From contig CATMNW010000002.1 in assembly GCA_950071875.1 (NCBI GenBank), positions 1 through 37,774 of the forward strand: a DNA stretch of 37,774 nucleotides. The letters are read 5' to 3'. Below, in pieces: positions 9,116 to 17,088 of this stretch. A model generated the notes under the pieces. It made no database searches, had not been told where the DNA came from, and worked only from the letters and a program-made list of their open reading frames with translations. Position 1 is the stretch's first letter. Each line of letters begins with the position of its first letter. The stretch is from an uncultured Erythrobacteraceae bacterium. Its GTDB lineage: Bacteria > Pseudomonadota > Alphaproteobacteria > Sphingomonadales > Sphingomonadaceae. Both the position numbers and the translations under genes were made by a program.

Positions 9116-9159
9116 GCATCTCCTGATGCTTTTATACGCATCACATGGTGTTTCGTCAA
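9116..9159 (-). promoter_or_regulatory. Promoter and palindromic operator of the RES/Xre operon
   Basis: On the minus strand TTGACG (9154-9159) and TATAAA (9131-9136) are separated by 17 bases, a near-consensus sigma-70 promoter. TGATGC-N8-GCATCA (9124-9143) is a perfect six-base inverted repeat that covers the -10 box, and a further GCATC half-site at 9116-9120 makes a second palindrome with the GATGC at 9125-9129. Repression of this promoter by the Xre antitoxin, alone or with toxin, is inferred from the position. Confidence 0.7.
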
Positions 9160-9184
9160 GGACAGATTTGTCTGCACAGCCCCG

Positions 9185-10927
9185 TCAGACAGAAGGCCCC
9201 CGCGACCGGGTGAAGCTCCAGTCAACACCGCCGCGTTCGTTGACCCTGCCAGTGACCGTCTGGCCCAGATGGCGCTCCAGGTCCTGTCGCCAGGGGACGA
9301 GCTGGAAACCTACACCGTTGTCGATCATCGCAAACCGGCCCGAAGCGAGTGTGACGCGTTCCCGATACACGCCTGCGACATGATCCCCGGAAGTCGCGCT
9401 CTGCATGGTGCTTGCGTGACACGAGGCGAGCGCATCGCTAGCCGCGGCCAGGTCCCGTTCGCGCAGAGTGCCCAGCAGATTGCGAGCATAGACGATCTTT
9501 TGCCCCTGACGGTTCGCAAGACCTTGCTCCAGGAGGACGTCGGCCCGCTTGCCCAATGCCTCGCGCACCTCCGACCCGAACCCGCCTGCCACGGACTTGA
9601 GGTGGGGCGATACGAGTTGCCGATCAAGCCAGGTCGCACCGTTTGCACCGATCTGTCTTTCGAGAGCGAAGTCGGAGCGAACAAGCAGGCTCATCTGTTG
9701 CCGGCCTTTCCGATCGGTCCATGCGCTCGTCTCCACGATGGCGCCCGGTGCGGCATCACCTGTCCGCTCGAGGTCGGGAAAACGCAGGTGGTGAATGCGC
9801 CCATCGGCCCCGTCGACGATGGCGTAGGCCCTGCCAGTAAGCTCGTCATGCAGCCCGCGCTCGACGAGCCTGCCAATCACACGCTCGCCGTTCGCATCCT
9901 CATGCAAAGCCAGCCGCGCCGGGTGCGCATCCAAGCCTTTCCCGGTCATGGCCCGGTGCATCGTTTTGATGATGTCGCCGCGTTCTCCAAGTGCCCGAAG
10001 CGTGGGCTCGATATCGGATGCCAGCGTCCAGCTTGCTGGTCCCACCTGCTCAGCCAGTCCCATGCGTTCGAGGACCTTGGCGCGTCCAATCAAGATCGAG
10101 CGATCCTTACGTGCTGCCGAACCGGCTTCGGGCCGCAGATCGATCTCGCCAAACGCGCCGCGTTGCTTGTGCAGGCGGCGATCGAGACTGGTCCAGCGTT
10201 CAGCGTCAACCTCGCGCGCCAGAGCATTGAGGATATCACGTTCGCTGCGCGGTCCCAGCTCGATGGTCACGCGTTCCTCGGCGCGGGCGCGCATCCCCTC
10301 GCTGATATAGGCGCGGTCGATCACAAGGTCCTCGCCGCCTGTCGCGACGCCGCGAACCAGCACATGGATATGCGGATTGTCGGTGTTCCAGTGATCGACG
10401 GCCACCCAGTCAAGCCTGGTGTCGAGATCGCTGGCCATATCGGTCATCAATTCACGCGTGAAGGCGCGCAGGTCGCCCATCTCGTTGGCATCCTCAGGAG
10501 AGACGATGAAGCGGAAGTGGTGCCGGTCGTCCTCGCAGCGATCGGCAAAGCTATCCCCATCGGCCTGGTCGGAAGCGACATCGAACATCTGGCCATGCGA
10601 TCCATCCTTCGTGACACCATCGCGCTCAAGATAGGAGATGTGACGCGCGAGCGGCGCCGAGCGGAAACGCGCACCCCCATGCCGCACAACGCGGGCCTTG
10701 ATCACCACACGGCGCTGGACGGGACTTCGGCGGAGTCCGAGTGCCGCATGTCTGCCCCGACCGAAATGGCCCGTTCCCGTCCGACCCTTGCCTTGGTGAA
10801 GCGGTGTGTGGCCGGCCCGTCGAGATGACTGAAGAACGCGGCCGACCAGCGTACTGGCTTTGCGATATTGGCGCTCCCCGCTGTCGCCCGAGCGACCCGG
10901 CCTGACGTTGAAATCCTCGTCAGCCAT
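9185..10927 (-). CDS. rlxS: Relaxase/mobilisation nuclease (VirD2-like, DUF3363, RlxS type)
   Basis: 580 residues. The N-terminal third is the relaxase domain: DRHHFRFIVSPED at about 136-145 and VAVDHWNTDNPHIHVLVRG at about 176-193, the latter holding the His-x-His metal-binding motif. The catalytic tyrosine is probably Tyr100 (HISYLERDG). The rest matches the long DUF3363 region found in relaxases of Tn4371-like elements, which nick the transfer origin and pilot the strand. The ATG at 10927 (MADEDFNVRPGRSG) is the start normally seen; upstream codons do not add recognisable sequence. The gene is preceded by 240 non-coding bases, a plausible place for the transfer origin. A 519-codon open frame on the opposite strand is a shadow of this gene. 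Confidence 0.93.
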   Translation of the reverse strand: MADEDFNVRPGRSGDSGERQYRKASTLVGRVLQSSRRAGHTPLHQGKGRTGTGHFGRGRHAALGLRRSPVQRRVVIKARVVRHGGARFRSAPLARHISYLERDGVTKDGSHGQMFDVASDQADGDSFADRCEDDRHHFRFIVSPEDANEMGDLRAFTRELMTDMASDLDTRLDWVAVDHWNTDNPHIHVLVRGVATGGEDLVIDRAYISEGMRARAEERVTIELGPRSERDILNALAREVDAERWTSLDRRLHKQRGAFGEIDLRPEAGSAARKDRSILIGRAKVLERMGLAEQVGPASWTLASDIEPTLRALGERGDIIKTMHRAMTGKGLDAHPARLALHEDANGERVIGRLVERGLHDELTGRAYAIVDGADGRIHHLRFPDLERTGDAAPGAIVETSAWTDRKGRQQMSLLVRSDFALERQIGANGATWLDRQLVSPHLKSVAGGFGSEVREALGKRADVLLEQGLANRQGQKIVYARNLLGTLRERDLAAASDALASCHASTMQSATSGDHVAGVYRERVTLASGRFAMIDNGVGFQLVPWRQDLERHLGQTVTGRVNERGGVDWSFTRSRGPSV

Positions 10928-11167
10928 GCTCAAAATTGACGAGCGACGGCGCATTTAGCGCTGAAAAATATGCAGAATTTGAAGGAACCGACAGCAGAGC
11001 AATGCCGGAGACGGCGCTAATTACCCAGAAAAACCAACCACATGCAGCCCGGACGACGGCGCTGCTTTTATCTCGCCATCCTCTCTTACCCTTTCTGACC
11101 AGCCCGCAACCCGTTCGCAAAACTTCGCTAGCGGACGACGCAGAACGCAGGGATGCCCGCCTGGCTG

Positions 11168-11848
11168 TCATTGGTCGGCAACTGTCGATATGGGCGCGAA
11201 AAGATCATGCGCGGGCCGTACCGGGCGGACAAAAGCGGTGCCCGAGGCCTCCGGGAGACCCCGATCGCCGGGGGCATAATCCGAAGTGGAAACAGGTGCA
11301 TCGGGCGCGCCCGGAGCGTCCGCAGAGTGTGAACCCGCCGCGACGAAGATGCGCTCGATCTGCAGCAGGGGCGCAATCTTCGCGACATAGCGGCGGGTTT
11401 CGAGGGGGAGCGAACGCCGTCCTGCAAGCCAGGCCTCGTAGCGCCCCGGCCCCGCATTATAAGCTGCAAGGAAGCCAGCTACACCGTAGCGGTCATACAT
11501 TTCGCGCAAGTACGATGTGCCCGCGAGGATATTGTCGCGCGGGTTGAAAGGATCGCTGCCGAGCGAGTACCGATCGCGCTGGCGCGCCCAGGTGCCAGGC
11601 ATGAGCTGCATCAATCCCATCGCGCCTGCCGACGACACTGCGCGCGTCCGGCCCGCACTTTCAATGCGGATCACGGCATAAATCCAGTGCTCGGGAATGC
11701 CGAAGCGCTGCGAGGCCTCGCGCACATGTGCTGCAATATCGATCGAATCTGGGTGCGTTTGCGCTGCGCGCGATTGCCCGCTCGCTTGCAGAGGATACGC
11801 GAGCGCCAGCGCGGCGAGAAGCGCGGTTAGTGCGATACCGAGGCGCAC
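11168..11848 (-). CDS. VirB1-like lytic transglycosylase
   Basis: 226 residues with an N-terminal signal sequence (MRLGIALTALLAALALAYPLQASG) and an SLT/goose-lysozyme-type domain: catalytic Glu63 in RIESAGRTRAVSSAGAMGLMQLMPGTW and the conserved AAYNAGPGRYEAW. Such enzymes open peptidoglycan in the periplasm for the conjugation channel. GTG start with AAGG eight bases before; it begins three bases after the DUF736 stop, so it belongs to the same transcript as DUF736, traF and DUF2840. The last 60 residues are low-complexity and proline/alanine-rich. Confidence 0.9.
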   Translation of the reverse strand: MRLGIALTALLAALALAYPLQASGQSRAAQTHPDSIDIAAHVREASQRFGIPEHWIYAVIRIESAGRTRAVSSAGAMGLMQLMPGTWARQRDRYSLGSDPFNPRDNILAGTSYLREMYDRYGVAGFLAAYNAGPGRYEAWLAGRRSLPLETRRYVAKIAPLLQIERIFVAAGSHSADAPGAPDAPVSTSDYAPGDRGLPEASGTAFVRPVRPAHDLFAPISTVADQ

Positions 11849-11851
11849 GGT

Positions 11852-12184
11852 TCAAGCCTTGCTGGCGCGCTGCGCAGGGCGCGACCACGTCAGAACGTGG
11901 GAGCCGTCATCGGATGCGAACAGATTGGCGCGTATTGGCCGGGCGAATGCCGGATCGTCGATCAGCACCGCGACAAAGTCGCCGGCTTTGTCGCCGACGC
12001 GCTTCCAGCCCGCACCAATTTCGTAGACGGCGTCATTGTCACCCACCATGATCCGGTAGTCCGGCGCATTCTCGGTTTCGGACGGTTGCGCAGGTACGAG
12101 GGCGAGCCTTGTATCGAGTGTGAGCGTCTGCAAGCGCCCTTCGAAGCCATCGCGGGTCGCTGTGAATGTGCCGATATATGTCAT
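11852..12184 (-). CDS. DUF736 family protein
   Basis: 110 residues. The beginning MTYIGTFTATRDGFEGRLQTLTLD and the internal APDYRIMV followed by GAGWKRVGDKAGDF are the hallmarks of DUF736, a small protein of unknown function found almost only in conjugative elements and plasmids of proteobacteria. The ATG overlaps the traF stop by 4 bases (ATGA) and is preceded by AAGGAGA. Length matches the family. Confidence 0.9.
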   Translation of the reverse strand: MTYIGTFTATRDGFEGRLQTLTLDTRLALVPAQPSETENAPDYRIMVGDNDAVYEIGAGWKRVGDKAGDFVAVLIDDPAFARPIRANLFASDDGSHVLTWSRPAQRASKA

Positions 12185-12762
12185 TGATCGTCTCCTTGGT
12201 TGTTGATTGAGGTTGCGGTGATGCTTGGCTGCGCGAACCAGATATGCGCGCCGTCACCGTGCTCGTCGGTCCAGACAGGGCTGGCCCGGCCAAGCAAGTG
12301 ATCGCGCGCGATGGGTCCGAAATAGCGCCCGTCGAAGCTGCCTGACGCGCGCCGGTTCATGACGAATATCTGGCCTGCTGCGATGGTCCGGCAGCCTTGC
12401 CAGACCGGCAGAGCGCGCCCGATACTGTCTGCCGAGCGCGCCACACCGGCGCGCGCACGATTGATGGTGATGGTCAGACCCTGCCTGCAGACAGTGTCGC
12501 CGGGACGTGCCGCGATTTCCTTCAGCAGCGGAATTCCCGTCGGCAGATAACCGCGTGTCGCAAGGTAATCGCGCAGCCGAGGCGGCGGATCAATCGCCAC
12601 GCGCTCGCCAACCTGCAGACCTGCCGTACCGCGGATATGATACAGTCCCGTCGGCACGCTGGCGGTCGCATTCCAGATCAGAACGCGCGAGAGTGGCAGC
12701 ACGGCGCTGACCAATGCGGCAGCACAGACAGTGCCCGCGATGAGGACCGTTCGACGCTTCAT
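12181..12762 (-). CDS. traF: S26 signal-peptidase-like TraF
   Basis: 193 residues: one N-terminal membrane anchor (about 6-30) followed by a periplasmic S26 peptidase domain. The catalytic pair is visible as Ser35 (ATASVPTGLY) and Lys81 (GIPLLKEIAARPGD). TraF of RP4-type systems processes and cyclises the TrbC pilin. No trbC is present in this window, so its normal substrate would have to come from elsewhere. Start overlaps the DUF2840 stop by 4 bases. Confidence 0.92.
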   Translation of the reverse strand: MKRRTVLIAGTVCAAALVSAVLPLSRVLIWNATASVPTGLYHIRGTAGLQVGERVAIDPPPRLRDYLATRGYLPTGIPLLKEIAARPGDTVCRQGLTITINRARAGVARSADSIGRALPVWQGCRTIAAGQIFVMNRRASGSFDGRYFGPIARDHLLGRASPVWTDEHGDGAHIWFAQPSITATSINNQGDDQ

Positions 12763-13238
12763 GGCCGAAGATTCCGGTAGCGCAGCCAGACGCGGTGCCG
12801 GTCTGGATGATAGGCGCGTGGCGGCATTCCAGCTGCAAGCCGGTTGTGCATGTGCCGCCAGTGGTCGGGCGCTACCTCACATGGATCGGTGCCACCTGCA
12901 TCGATTGCATCGATCAGGCCAAGGACCTGGCGCACCTTTGGCCAGCCCCGGACCGAGAGCAGTATCTCTGCGCCCGGATCGACTTGCGGAAGCGTGGAAT
13001 AGGTGTCGCCAGCTGCGACCGCGCGCGCAATTGCGAGAGCCGAATGGATGGTGCCATATTCGTTGGACGCCCAGCGCACGAAAGCGAAGAGCTGCCCCGG
13101 CTTATAGCTTTCGACCCGTGTCCTGCGATCGATGATGCGCTGACCGACCGGCTTGCCGAAACGCAGCCAGTCTTCGCGCAGGCCTTCCTGCCACACCAGA
13201 GTGACGTGGGTCAGCGGCGGATCGCCATCACACCGCAC
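12759..13238 (-). CDS. DUF2840 family protein
   Basis: The conserved part begins at LTHVTLVWQEGLREDWLRFG (about 13210) and includes QLFAFVRWASNEYGTIHSALAIARA and ILLSVRGWPKVRQVLGLIDAID, which I recognise as DUF2840, a protein of unknown role found next to traF in Tn4371-like elements. The open frame continues far upstream, through the iteron repeats and into repA in another frame, so the start is uncertain. I give GTG 13238, which yields 159 residues, near the family length, but no good ribosome site precedes it. The C-terminus (HPDRHRVWLRYRNLRP) overlaps traF by 4 bases. Confidence 0.78.
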   Translation of the reverse strand: MRCDGDPPLTHVTLVWQEGLREDWLRFGKPVGQRIIDRRTRVESYKPGQLFAFVRWASNEYGTIHSALAIARAVAAGDTYSTLPQVDPGAEILLSVRGWPKVRQVLGLIDAIDAGGTDPCEVAPDHWRHMHNRLAAGMPPRAYHPDRHRVWLRYRNLRP

Positions 13239-13374
13239 GGCGCTGCTGCGCGGCGGTGCCAGCCAGTCGGCCGTGCACAGGCGCGGCGACGTTAGCAGGA
13301 ATCGATAAGATTCCTTGTTAGGATAGTTAAGGAGCTCGCAAGGCCAGCATTTCTGCGGGTTTGCGCTGCATTTC

Positions 13375-13437
13375 GGTTCCCGATAGTCCGAACTTGCGGT
13401 TCCTGATAGTCCGTGCGCGGGGGTTCCTGATAGTCCG
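13375..13437. repeat. Three iteron-like direct repeats next to repA
   Basis: Three copies of GGTTCCTGATAGTCCG (first copy has one change, C for T) at 13375-13390, 13398-13413 and 13422-13437. They repeat every 23-24 bases, about two helical turns, and end five bases past the repA stop codon. Regularly phased repeats beside a replication initiator gene are typical iterons, the binding sites of Rep proteins at a replication origin or for initiator autoregulation. Binding by this RepA is inferred. Confidence 0.7.
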
Positions 13438-13441
13438 AACA

Positions 13442-14323
13442 TCACACCGACTTGTCCACAGGAGGCATGCCGATGCGCCGCCGGGCGACATCGAAGGGAT
13501 CGACAGGAATTGCCACGAAGCTGAGCCGCTCGCGGCCCAGCTGGTGGTCGAGCGAGAGGGTATAGCCCGGGAGCGGTTGGCGCCGGACGATTGCGCGCAT
13601 CTCGAAAGCGAACCGTTTGAGCGGTGAAAGCGCACCAGATTTGAGGTGAAGATGGGCAATGTCGAAGCTCCATCCGCCCTTTTGTTTGCCGCCATGTTTG
13701 CGCACGATCCGGTATAGCCAGCGCTCCAGGCCCCCGGTCAGCGTGAAATAGGCCGGGTCGATCGTGAGTACGAGCGCTCGGTCGATGACCGCTTCATAGA
13801 GCCAGTCCGGCACGATCATCTCGATGCCGAGCGCGCGGCCATTGCCATCGAGGCATTCGCGCCATTCGTTGATCCAGGAAAAGCGGTGGCGACGGCGTCC
13901 GCCCAGCTGGCGGATCGATGTCGCGATGCTGGTCGATTGCAGCCTGTCGAGCGCGGCTTTCAGTCGCTCATAGGCGGCCTTGCCGGTACCGCGGCGGGTA
14001 AAGGCGAGGATTTCATGCGGGGTGGCGGCAATGAGCCGCGACGTCGGCTTTCCGGCATCGCGCGCCTCGACGATCTGGCTGGCCACCCAGATCAGCACAT
14101 CGGCGTCCCATATGGTTGCCATGCCATGTTCGGCAGTTGCCTCGACAAGAATTGAGATGTCGCCCATGCGAAAGTCGATGGGCTTCACCCGCTTCGATTT
14201 GGCGAGGCTGAAAAAGGGCCATGCCATCAGGTCCTGCGCATCGCGCGCCGCGATTGCTGCGGAGGTTCCGACGAACAGATCGAGCTGCTGTGCTGCGCTG
14301 GCAAAGGTCGTGCGGGCCGTCAT
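13442..14323 (-). CDS. repA: Replication initiator protein A (RPA family)
   Basis: 293 residues belonging to the replication initiator A family of broad-host plasmids and integrative elements: LMAWPFFSLAKSKR near the N-terminus, then GMATIWDADVLIWVASQIVEA and WSFDIAHLHLKSGALSPLKRFAFEMR, the conserved blocks of that family, which form winged-helix DNA-binding domains. It would start replication of the excised element or plasmid. It starts 12 bases after the HTH gene stop and is followed directly by three iteron-like repeats. In related elements a parA gene follows; here none is present. Confidence 0.9.
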   Translation of the reverse strand: MTARTTFASAAQQLDLFVGTSAAIAARDAQDLMAWPFFSLAKSKRVKPIDFRMGDISILVEATAEHGMATIWDADVLIWVASQIVEARDAGKPTSRLIAATPHEILAFTRRGTGKAAYERLKAALDRLQSTSIATSIRQLGGRRRHRFSWINEWRECLDGNGRALGIEMIVPDWLYEAVIDRALVLTIDPAYFTLTGGLERWLYRIVRKHGGKQKGGWSFDIAHLHLKSGALSPLKRFAFEMRAIVRRQPLPGYTLSLDHQLGRERLSFVAIPVDPFDVARRRIGMPPVDKSV

Positions 14324-14334
14324 TGAACAGGCCC

Positions 14335-14607
14335 TCAGCGCCGAACCGGGCCGGTGTAGCCGTCAATCCTTTTAGCGGGATGGACCACGCCCTTGCCCGG
14401 ATCGCTGGTCGAGCGGCGCAGCCCTTGTTCGGCCCAGGCATCGAGATCCTCGCGCCGGTAGACGATCCGCCCGCCCAGCTTGTGGTAAGCGGGACCGGTC
14501 CCGTAGCAGCGGTGTTTTTCCAGCGTACGCGGCGATAGGCCCAGATGAACGGCAGCATCGGGCGTTCGCAGAAAACGGGGGCGAACTGGTTCTGGAACGG
14601 CGGTCAT
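14335..14607 (-). CDS. Small helix-turn-helix (MerR/AlpA-like) protein
   Basis: 90 residues. The core FLRTPDAAVHLGLSPRTLEKHR followed by GPAYHKLGGRIVYRREDLDAW is the excisionase/AlpA-type winged helix-turn-helix (HTH_17). Such proteins precede repA in many integrative elements and probably regulate the operon or act as excision factors. GGAG lies seven bases before the ATG. It is cotranscribed with repA (12-base gap). The C-terminal 25 residues are basic and outside the domain. Confidence 0.88.
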   Translation of the reverse strand: MTAVPEPVRPRFLRTPDAAVHLGLSPRTLEKHRCYGTGPAYHKLGGRIVYRREDLDAWAEQGLRRSTSDPGKGVVHPAKRIDGYTGPVRR

Positions 14608-15055
14608 GGGTAATCTCCGCAAAACATGGGGTGGATGGTGCGGCGAGCTGCCGCTTGTTGCAGAGAGTGATGGCGGGCAATTGGTCCCATGGGGGAGCGA
14701 CAGAACTACGCGAGAACAATTGTCGCCCGTGCCTTGCTGCCCTGCCGCCAAATATGTGTCGCTGACCGTGCGGACGCACGAGAGTCCATCGTCCACCCGA
14801 TCATGAGCGATGCCCCCAACAAGCTCCGCACCGCGAACAAGGCGGCGGCAAAGGATCGCGTGCGGAGCCAGGGACCGGGACTTGTCGGTCCCGCCAGCTT
14901 CGCGCCGGTCCGACCCGCTGCCGGTTCGCAGTGCGCGCGGGGCCCAAAACGAATATGCCGCGCCCTCAGGAGCGCTGCTGGAGGCAGCGCGGGACAGAGC
15001 GCGTCCCCAGCCCCGCTCCGCTTTTCGCAGCCATCCCTCCTGCATGCGGACACGC
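14608..15055. other. Non-coding stretch upstream of the HTH-repA operon
   Basis: About 450 bases with several long open frames on both strands but none with a ribosome site or recognisable protein; their composition is what high GC alone produces. It must hold the promoter of the HTH-repA-DUF2840-traF transcript, but I cannot point to a convincing -35/-10 pair. Its far end carries the terminator of the upstream small ORF. Confidence 0.4.
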
Positions 15056-15086
15056 AAAAAGGCAGGAACCGGAGAAGGCTCCTGCC
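15056..15086 (-). terminator. Rho-independent terminator after the 72-aa ORF
   Basis: On the minus strand a ten-base stem (GGCAGGAGCC/GGTTCCTGCC, one wobble) with a six-base loop is followed directly by TTTTT. It lies 10 bases after the stop of the 72-residue ORF and separates it from the HTH-repA operon. Confidence 0.8.
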
Positions 15087-15096
15087 CAATCGCGCG

Positions 15097-15315
15097 TCAG
15101 AACTCGAGCATCGCACCGGGCACAGTATGCACTATGCGGCTTGCCAGATGCGCCGGCAGCGCATTGTAGTCGCCCTCATCGAAGGCGAAGTGACCGAGAT
15201 CGTCATCCTCGACGACGTGCTGGTCAAAGAAGCTGTGCAAAGCACGCCGTTCGGCAACAGCCAGAGCTGCGAAATAGCTGTCCGAGCTCTGTACAGATTG
15301 AGTGAGTGTAGCCAT
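15097..15315 (-). CDS. Small acidic hypothetical protein
   Basis: 72 residues starting MATLTQSVQSSDSYFAALAVAERR, with an acidic middle (VVEDDDLGHFAFDEGDY). I do not recognise the family. It is supported as a real gene by a textbook AGGAGG five bases before the ATG, by its position within the minus-strand element between ssb and repA, and by the intrinsic terminator just after the stop. Longer upstream in-frame starts have no ribosome site. Confidence 0.65.
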   Translation of the reverse strand: MATLTQSVQSSDSYFAALAVAERRALHSFFDQHVVEDDDLGHFAFDEGDYNALPAHLASRIVHTVPGAMLEF

Positions 15316-15567
15316 GATATCCTCCTGATGTCTGCCTTGAAACGGCAGGAGGACCGGCAGACGGGCGTGCAGGTACCGGGTCACAGGATCGCCCGCACGG
15401 GCGACCACGAAGTGGCGTTGGGGGAAACGATTTTGTCGAACTGCAGCGCAGCTAAAGGAGGCAAAATGGTGGGGCCCCGCCGTCCTTGATGCGGTGGCTG
15501 CACGCCCGTCATGATCAGATTTCCGTGGGTCAGCCCCTCCCCGCTCTTACGCTCCTGAACAACACAA

Positions 15568-15602
15568 GAAGGGGCCCTGTCCGGTGAGGACAGGACCCCT
15601 TC
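15568..15602 (-). terminator. Strong hairpin terminator after ssb
   Basis: A 15-base stem (GAAGGGGYCCTGTCC arms with one G-T pair) and a GGTGA loop, 22 bases beyond the ssb stop. On the minus strand it is followed by a weakly T-rich CTTGTGTTG. It probably ends ssb transcription and separates it from the 72-residue ORF. The rest of 15316-15624 holds no other gene. Confidence 0.7.
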
Positions 15603-15624
15603 GGGAGAGATCGACTGGGAGAGA

Positions 15625-16035
15625 TCAGTCGATTTCGGGAGCGTCGCGATTATCGCTCTCGCCGCCAGATTCACCGCTCTGAGGGTTGCCGCGCGAGAGA
15701 AAGTCGACCTTGTCGGCGAGAATCTCGCAGCCGTACCGCTTCACGCCGTCCTGATCGTCCCACTGGGTGTAGTGCAGGCGGCCCTGTACCGACACCAGCT
15801 GGCCTTTCGAGCAATACTGCCCGACCGTCTTGGCGAGGCCGTTGAAGCAGGTCACGCGGTGAAATTCGCTGTCCTTGGCGGTGTAGCCGTTTTCATCCTT
15901 GTAGGTCTTGCCGTCCTTGTCGCGAGCGGGGCGATCGGTAACGACGGTGATCCCGGTGACGCTGGTCCCGCTCTTGGTTTCCCGTGTTTCGGGATCACGG
16001 GCAATGCGGCCGGTGAGGATAACGATATTGGTCAT
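15625..16035 (-). CDS. ssb: Single-stranded DNA-binding protein
   Basis: 136 residues with a complete OB fold: MTNIVILTGRIARDPETRETKSG at the N-terminus, FHRVTCFNGLAKTVGQYCSKGQLVSVQGRLHYTQW in the middle. It would coat single-stranded DNA during transfer or replication of the element. The C-terminal tail is acidic (SDNRDAPEID) but lacks the usual DIPF ending through which chromosomal SSB recruits partners, typical of many element-borne SSBs. AAGGAG lies eight bases before the ATG; the longer open frame upstream has no ribosome site. Confidence 0.93.
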   Translation of the reverse strand: MTNIVILTGRIARDPETRETKSGTSVTGITVVTDRPARDKDGKTYKDENGYTAKDSEFHRVTCFNGLAKTVGQYCSKGQLVSVQGRLHYTQWDDQDGVKRYGCEILADKVDFLSRGNPQSGESGGESDNRDAPEID

Positions 16036-16570
16036 GATAAATTCTCCTTCAGCTCTCAACCCGGAAACCATTTCCGGCTTGCGACCGTCGATGAGAAACA
16101 GGGCATGGGAGGACTGCACCGCAGGCGCGCAGCGCCAAGGGAAACCCATTTACGCCGGGTGGTGCGGGCAGCCCGCGCAGCGGGCAACACGGCCGGAAAG
16201 AAAATGGGTTGCCGGGCTCAGCTGACCTGGTTCAGACAGGTTCGCATGAAAAGCCGGACTGGGTTCGGAGTGGGCATGAAGGCAGCGCAATGGTCCAACG
16301 CTTTATTCGCAGGCCGCGGTCCCTCCGCTTGCAGCAAGAAGGTCCATGAAATTGCGGGCAGCGCCGCAATCATCAGGATCCTCGAACTCAGCTCAAGGTC
16401 AGAGGCAGACCCAAGCCTATGAGGCAACCCCCACCAAGCGAAGCGCTTCACCCGGTCTTGCTCAAAGCCGAAATCGACCCGGCAGCGCTCGATACCCAAG
16501 GCCATCATCTCGGGGCTAACCGGCGACACATCGGTTGCAAGGACATGACGTAAAAGGAGATCACTGCGAG
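16036..16570. other. Mostly non-coding stretch upstream of ssb
   Basis: No convincing gene. A minus-strand open frame (16218 to about 16590, readable as VLATDVSPVSPEMMALGIERCRV and onward) looks faintly protein-like but has no ribosome site and no family I recognise; it may be a gene remnant. The stretch presumably holds the ssb promoter. Confidence 0.35.
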
Positions 16571-16753
16571 TTACGGTGACAAGCTAGCCTTTTTCATTTC
16601 TGCGCCATCAGGCGTTACGTTGCTTGCATCAGAGCGTTCGGTACTATCGCGTTTGTCACATGCGGCTCCCACAGCTTCTTGCGGTCCACAGGGCAGCGCG
16701 CCGCCTTCATCTTCCCATCGCAAAAGGTCTCTATCCTTCTTCTCGATCACCAT
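16571..16753 (-). CDS. Possible small hypothetical protein
   Basis: 60 residues from MVIEKKDRDLLRWEDEGGAL to KKASLSP, hydrophilic and charged, no recognisable family. The ATG at 16753 has GGAG eight bases upstream, which is the main support. It could be a small element protein or a chance frame. Confidence 0.35.
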   Translation of the reverse strand: MVIEKKDRDLLRWEDEGGALPCGPQEAVGAACDKRDSTERSDASNVTPDGAEMKKASLSP

Positions 16754-16946
16754 ATGGAATTCTCCAAATTGAAGCGGCGACGCAGCAGTCAATCATCGCA
16801 CCGGGCAGAGGCCGAGCGTCTACAGCACCAGTATTATCATAGCTCCGATAGCACTGTTCCGGTCGCCCGTTCGGGAGGGGGATGACACTTGCACGACACA
16901 ATATTCTTTCAGATCGCGGCTCTCCTGAAAATTGCCTCGTGCAGAA

Positions 16947-16983
16947 GAAACCCCGCGCATGAGCGTATCATACGCGGGGTTTC
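16947..16983 (-). terminator. Hairpin with nested palindrome, probable terminator of the metal island
   Basis: Perfect 11-base arms GAAACCCCGCG/CGCGGGGTTTC with a 13-base loop; the right arm and loop also contain a second palindrome, GCGTA-TCA-TACGC. It lies about 105 bases past the stop of the lipoprotein gene that ends the minus-strand metal operon, with TTTCTTC following on that strand, so it most likely ends that transcript. It also fits a bidirectional terminator. Confidence 0.6.
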
Positions 16984-17088
16984 AAAGCGGCCCAATTGCA
17001 CCTGCGACCCGCAGGGCTCCGGGGGGACGTCGGGACCGCCTGTTCGGTGAGCGATGTAAAAGACGCTCGATGTTCTTTCCCGCTCGCG

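Noticed and set aside
9269..10828. A 519-codon plus-strand open frame
   Set aside because: It lies opposite the relaxase gene, whose motifs are clear; the antisense frame has no recognisable family or ribosome site and is explained by high GC.
16218..16590. Minus-strand frame reading DVSPVSPEMMALGIERC and onward
   Set aside because: Looks partly protein-like but has no ribosome site, no clear start and no family I know; kept only as a possible remnant.
16874..16900. GAGGGG on the plus strand as a seventh island promoter
   Set aside because: Fifteen bases downstream the sequence is ACACAA, not CGTA, and no gene follows on that strand.
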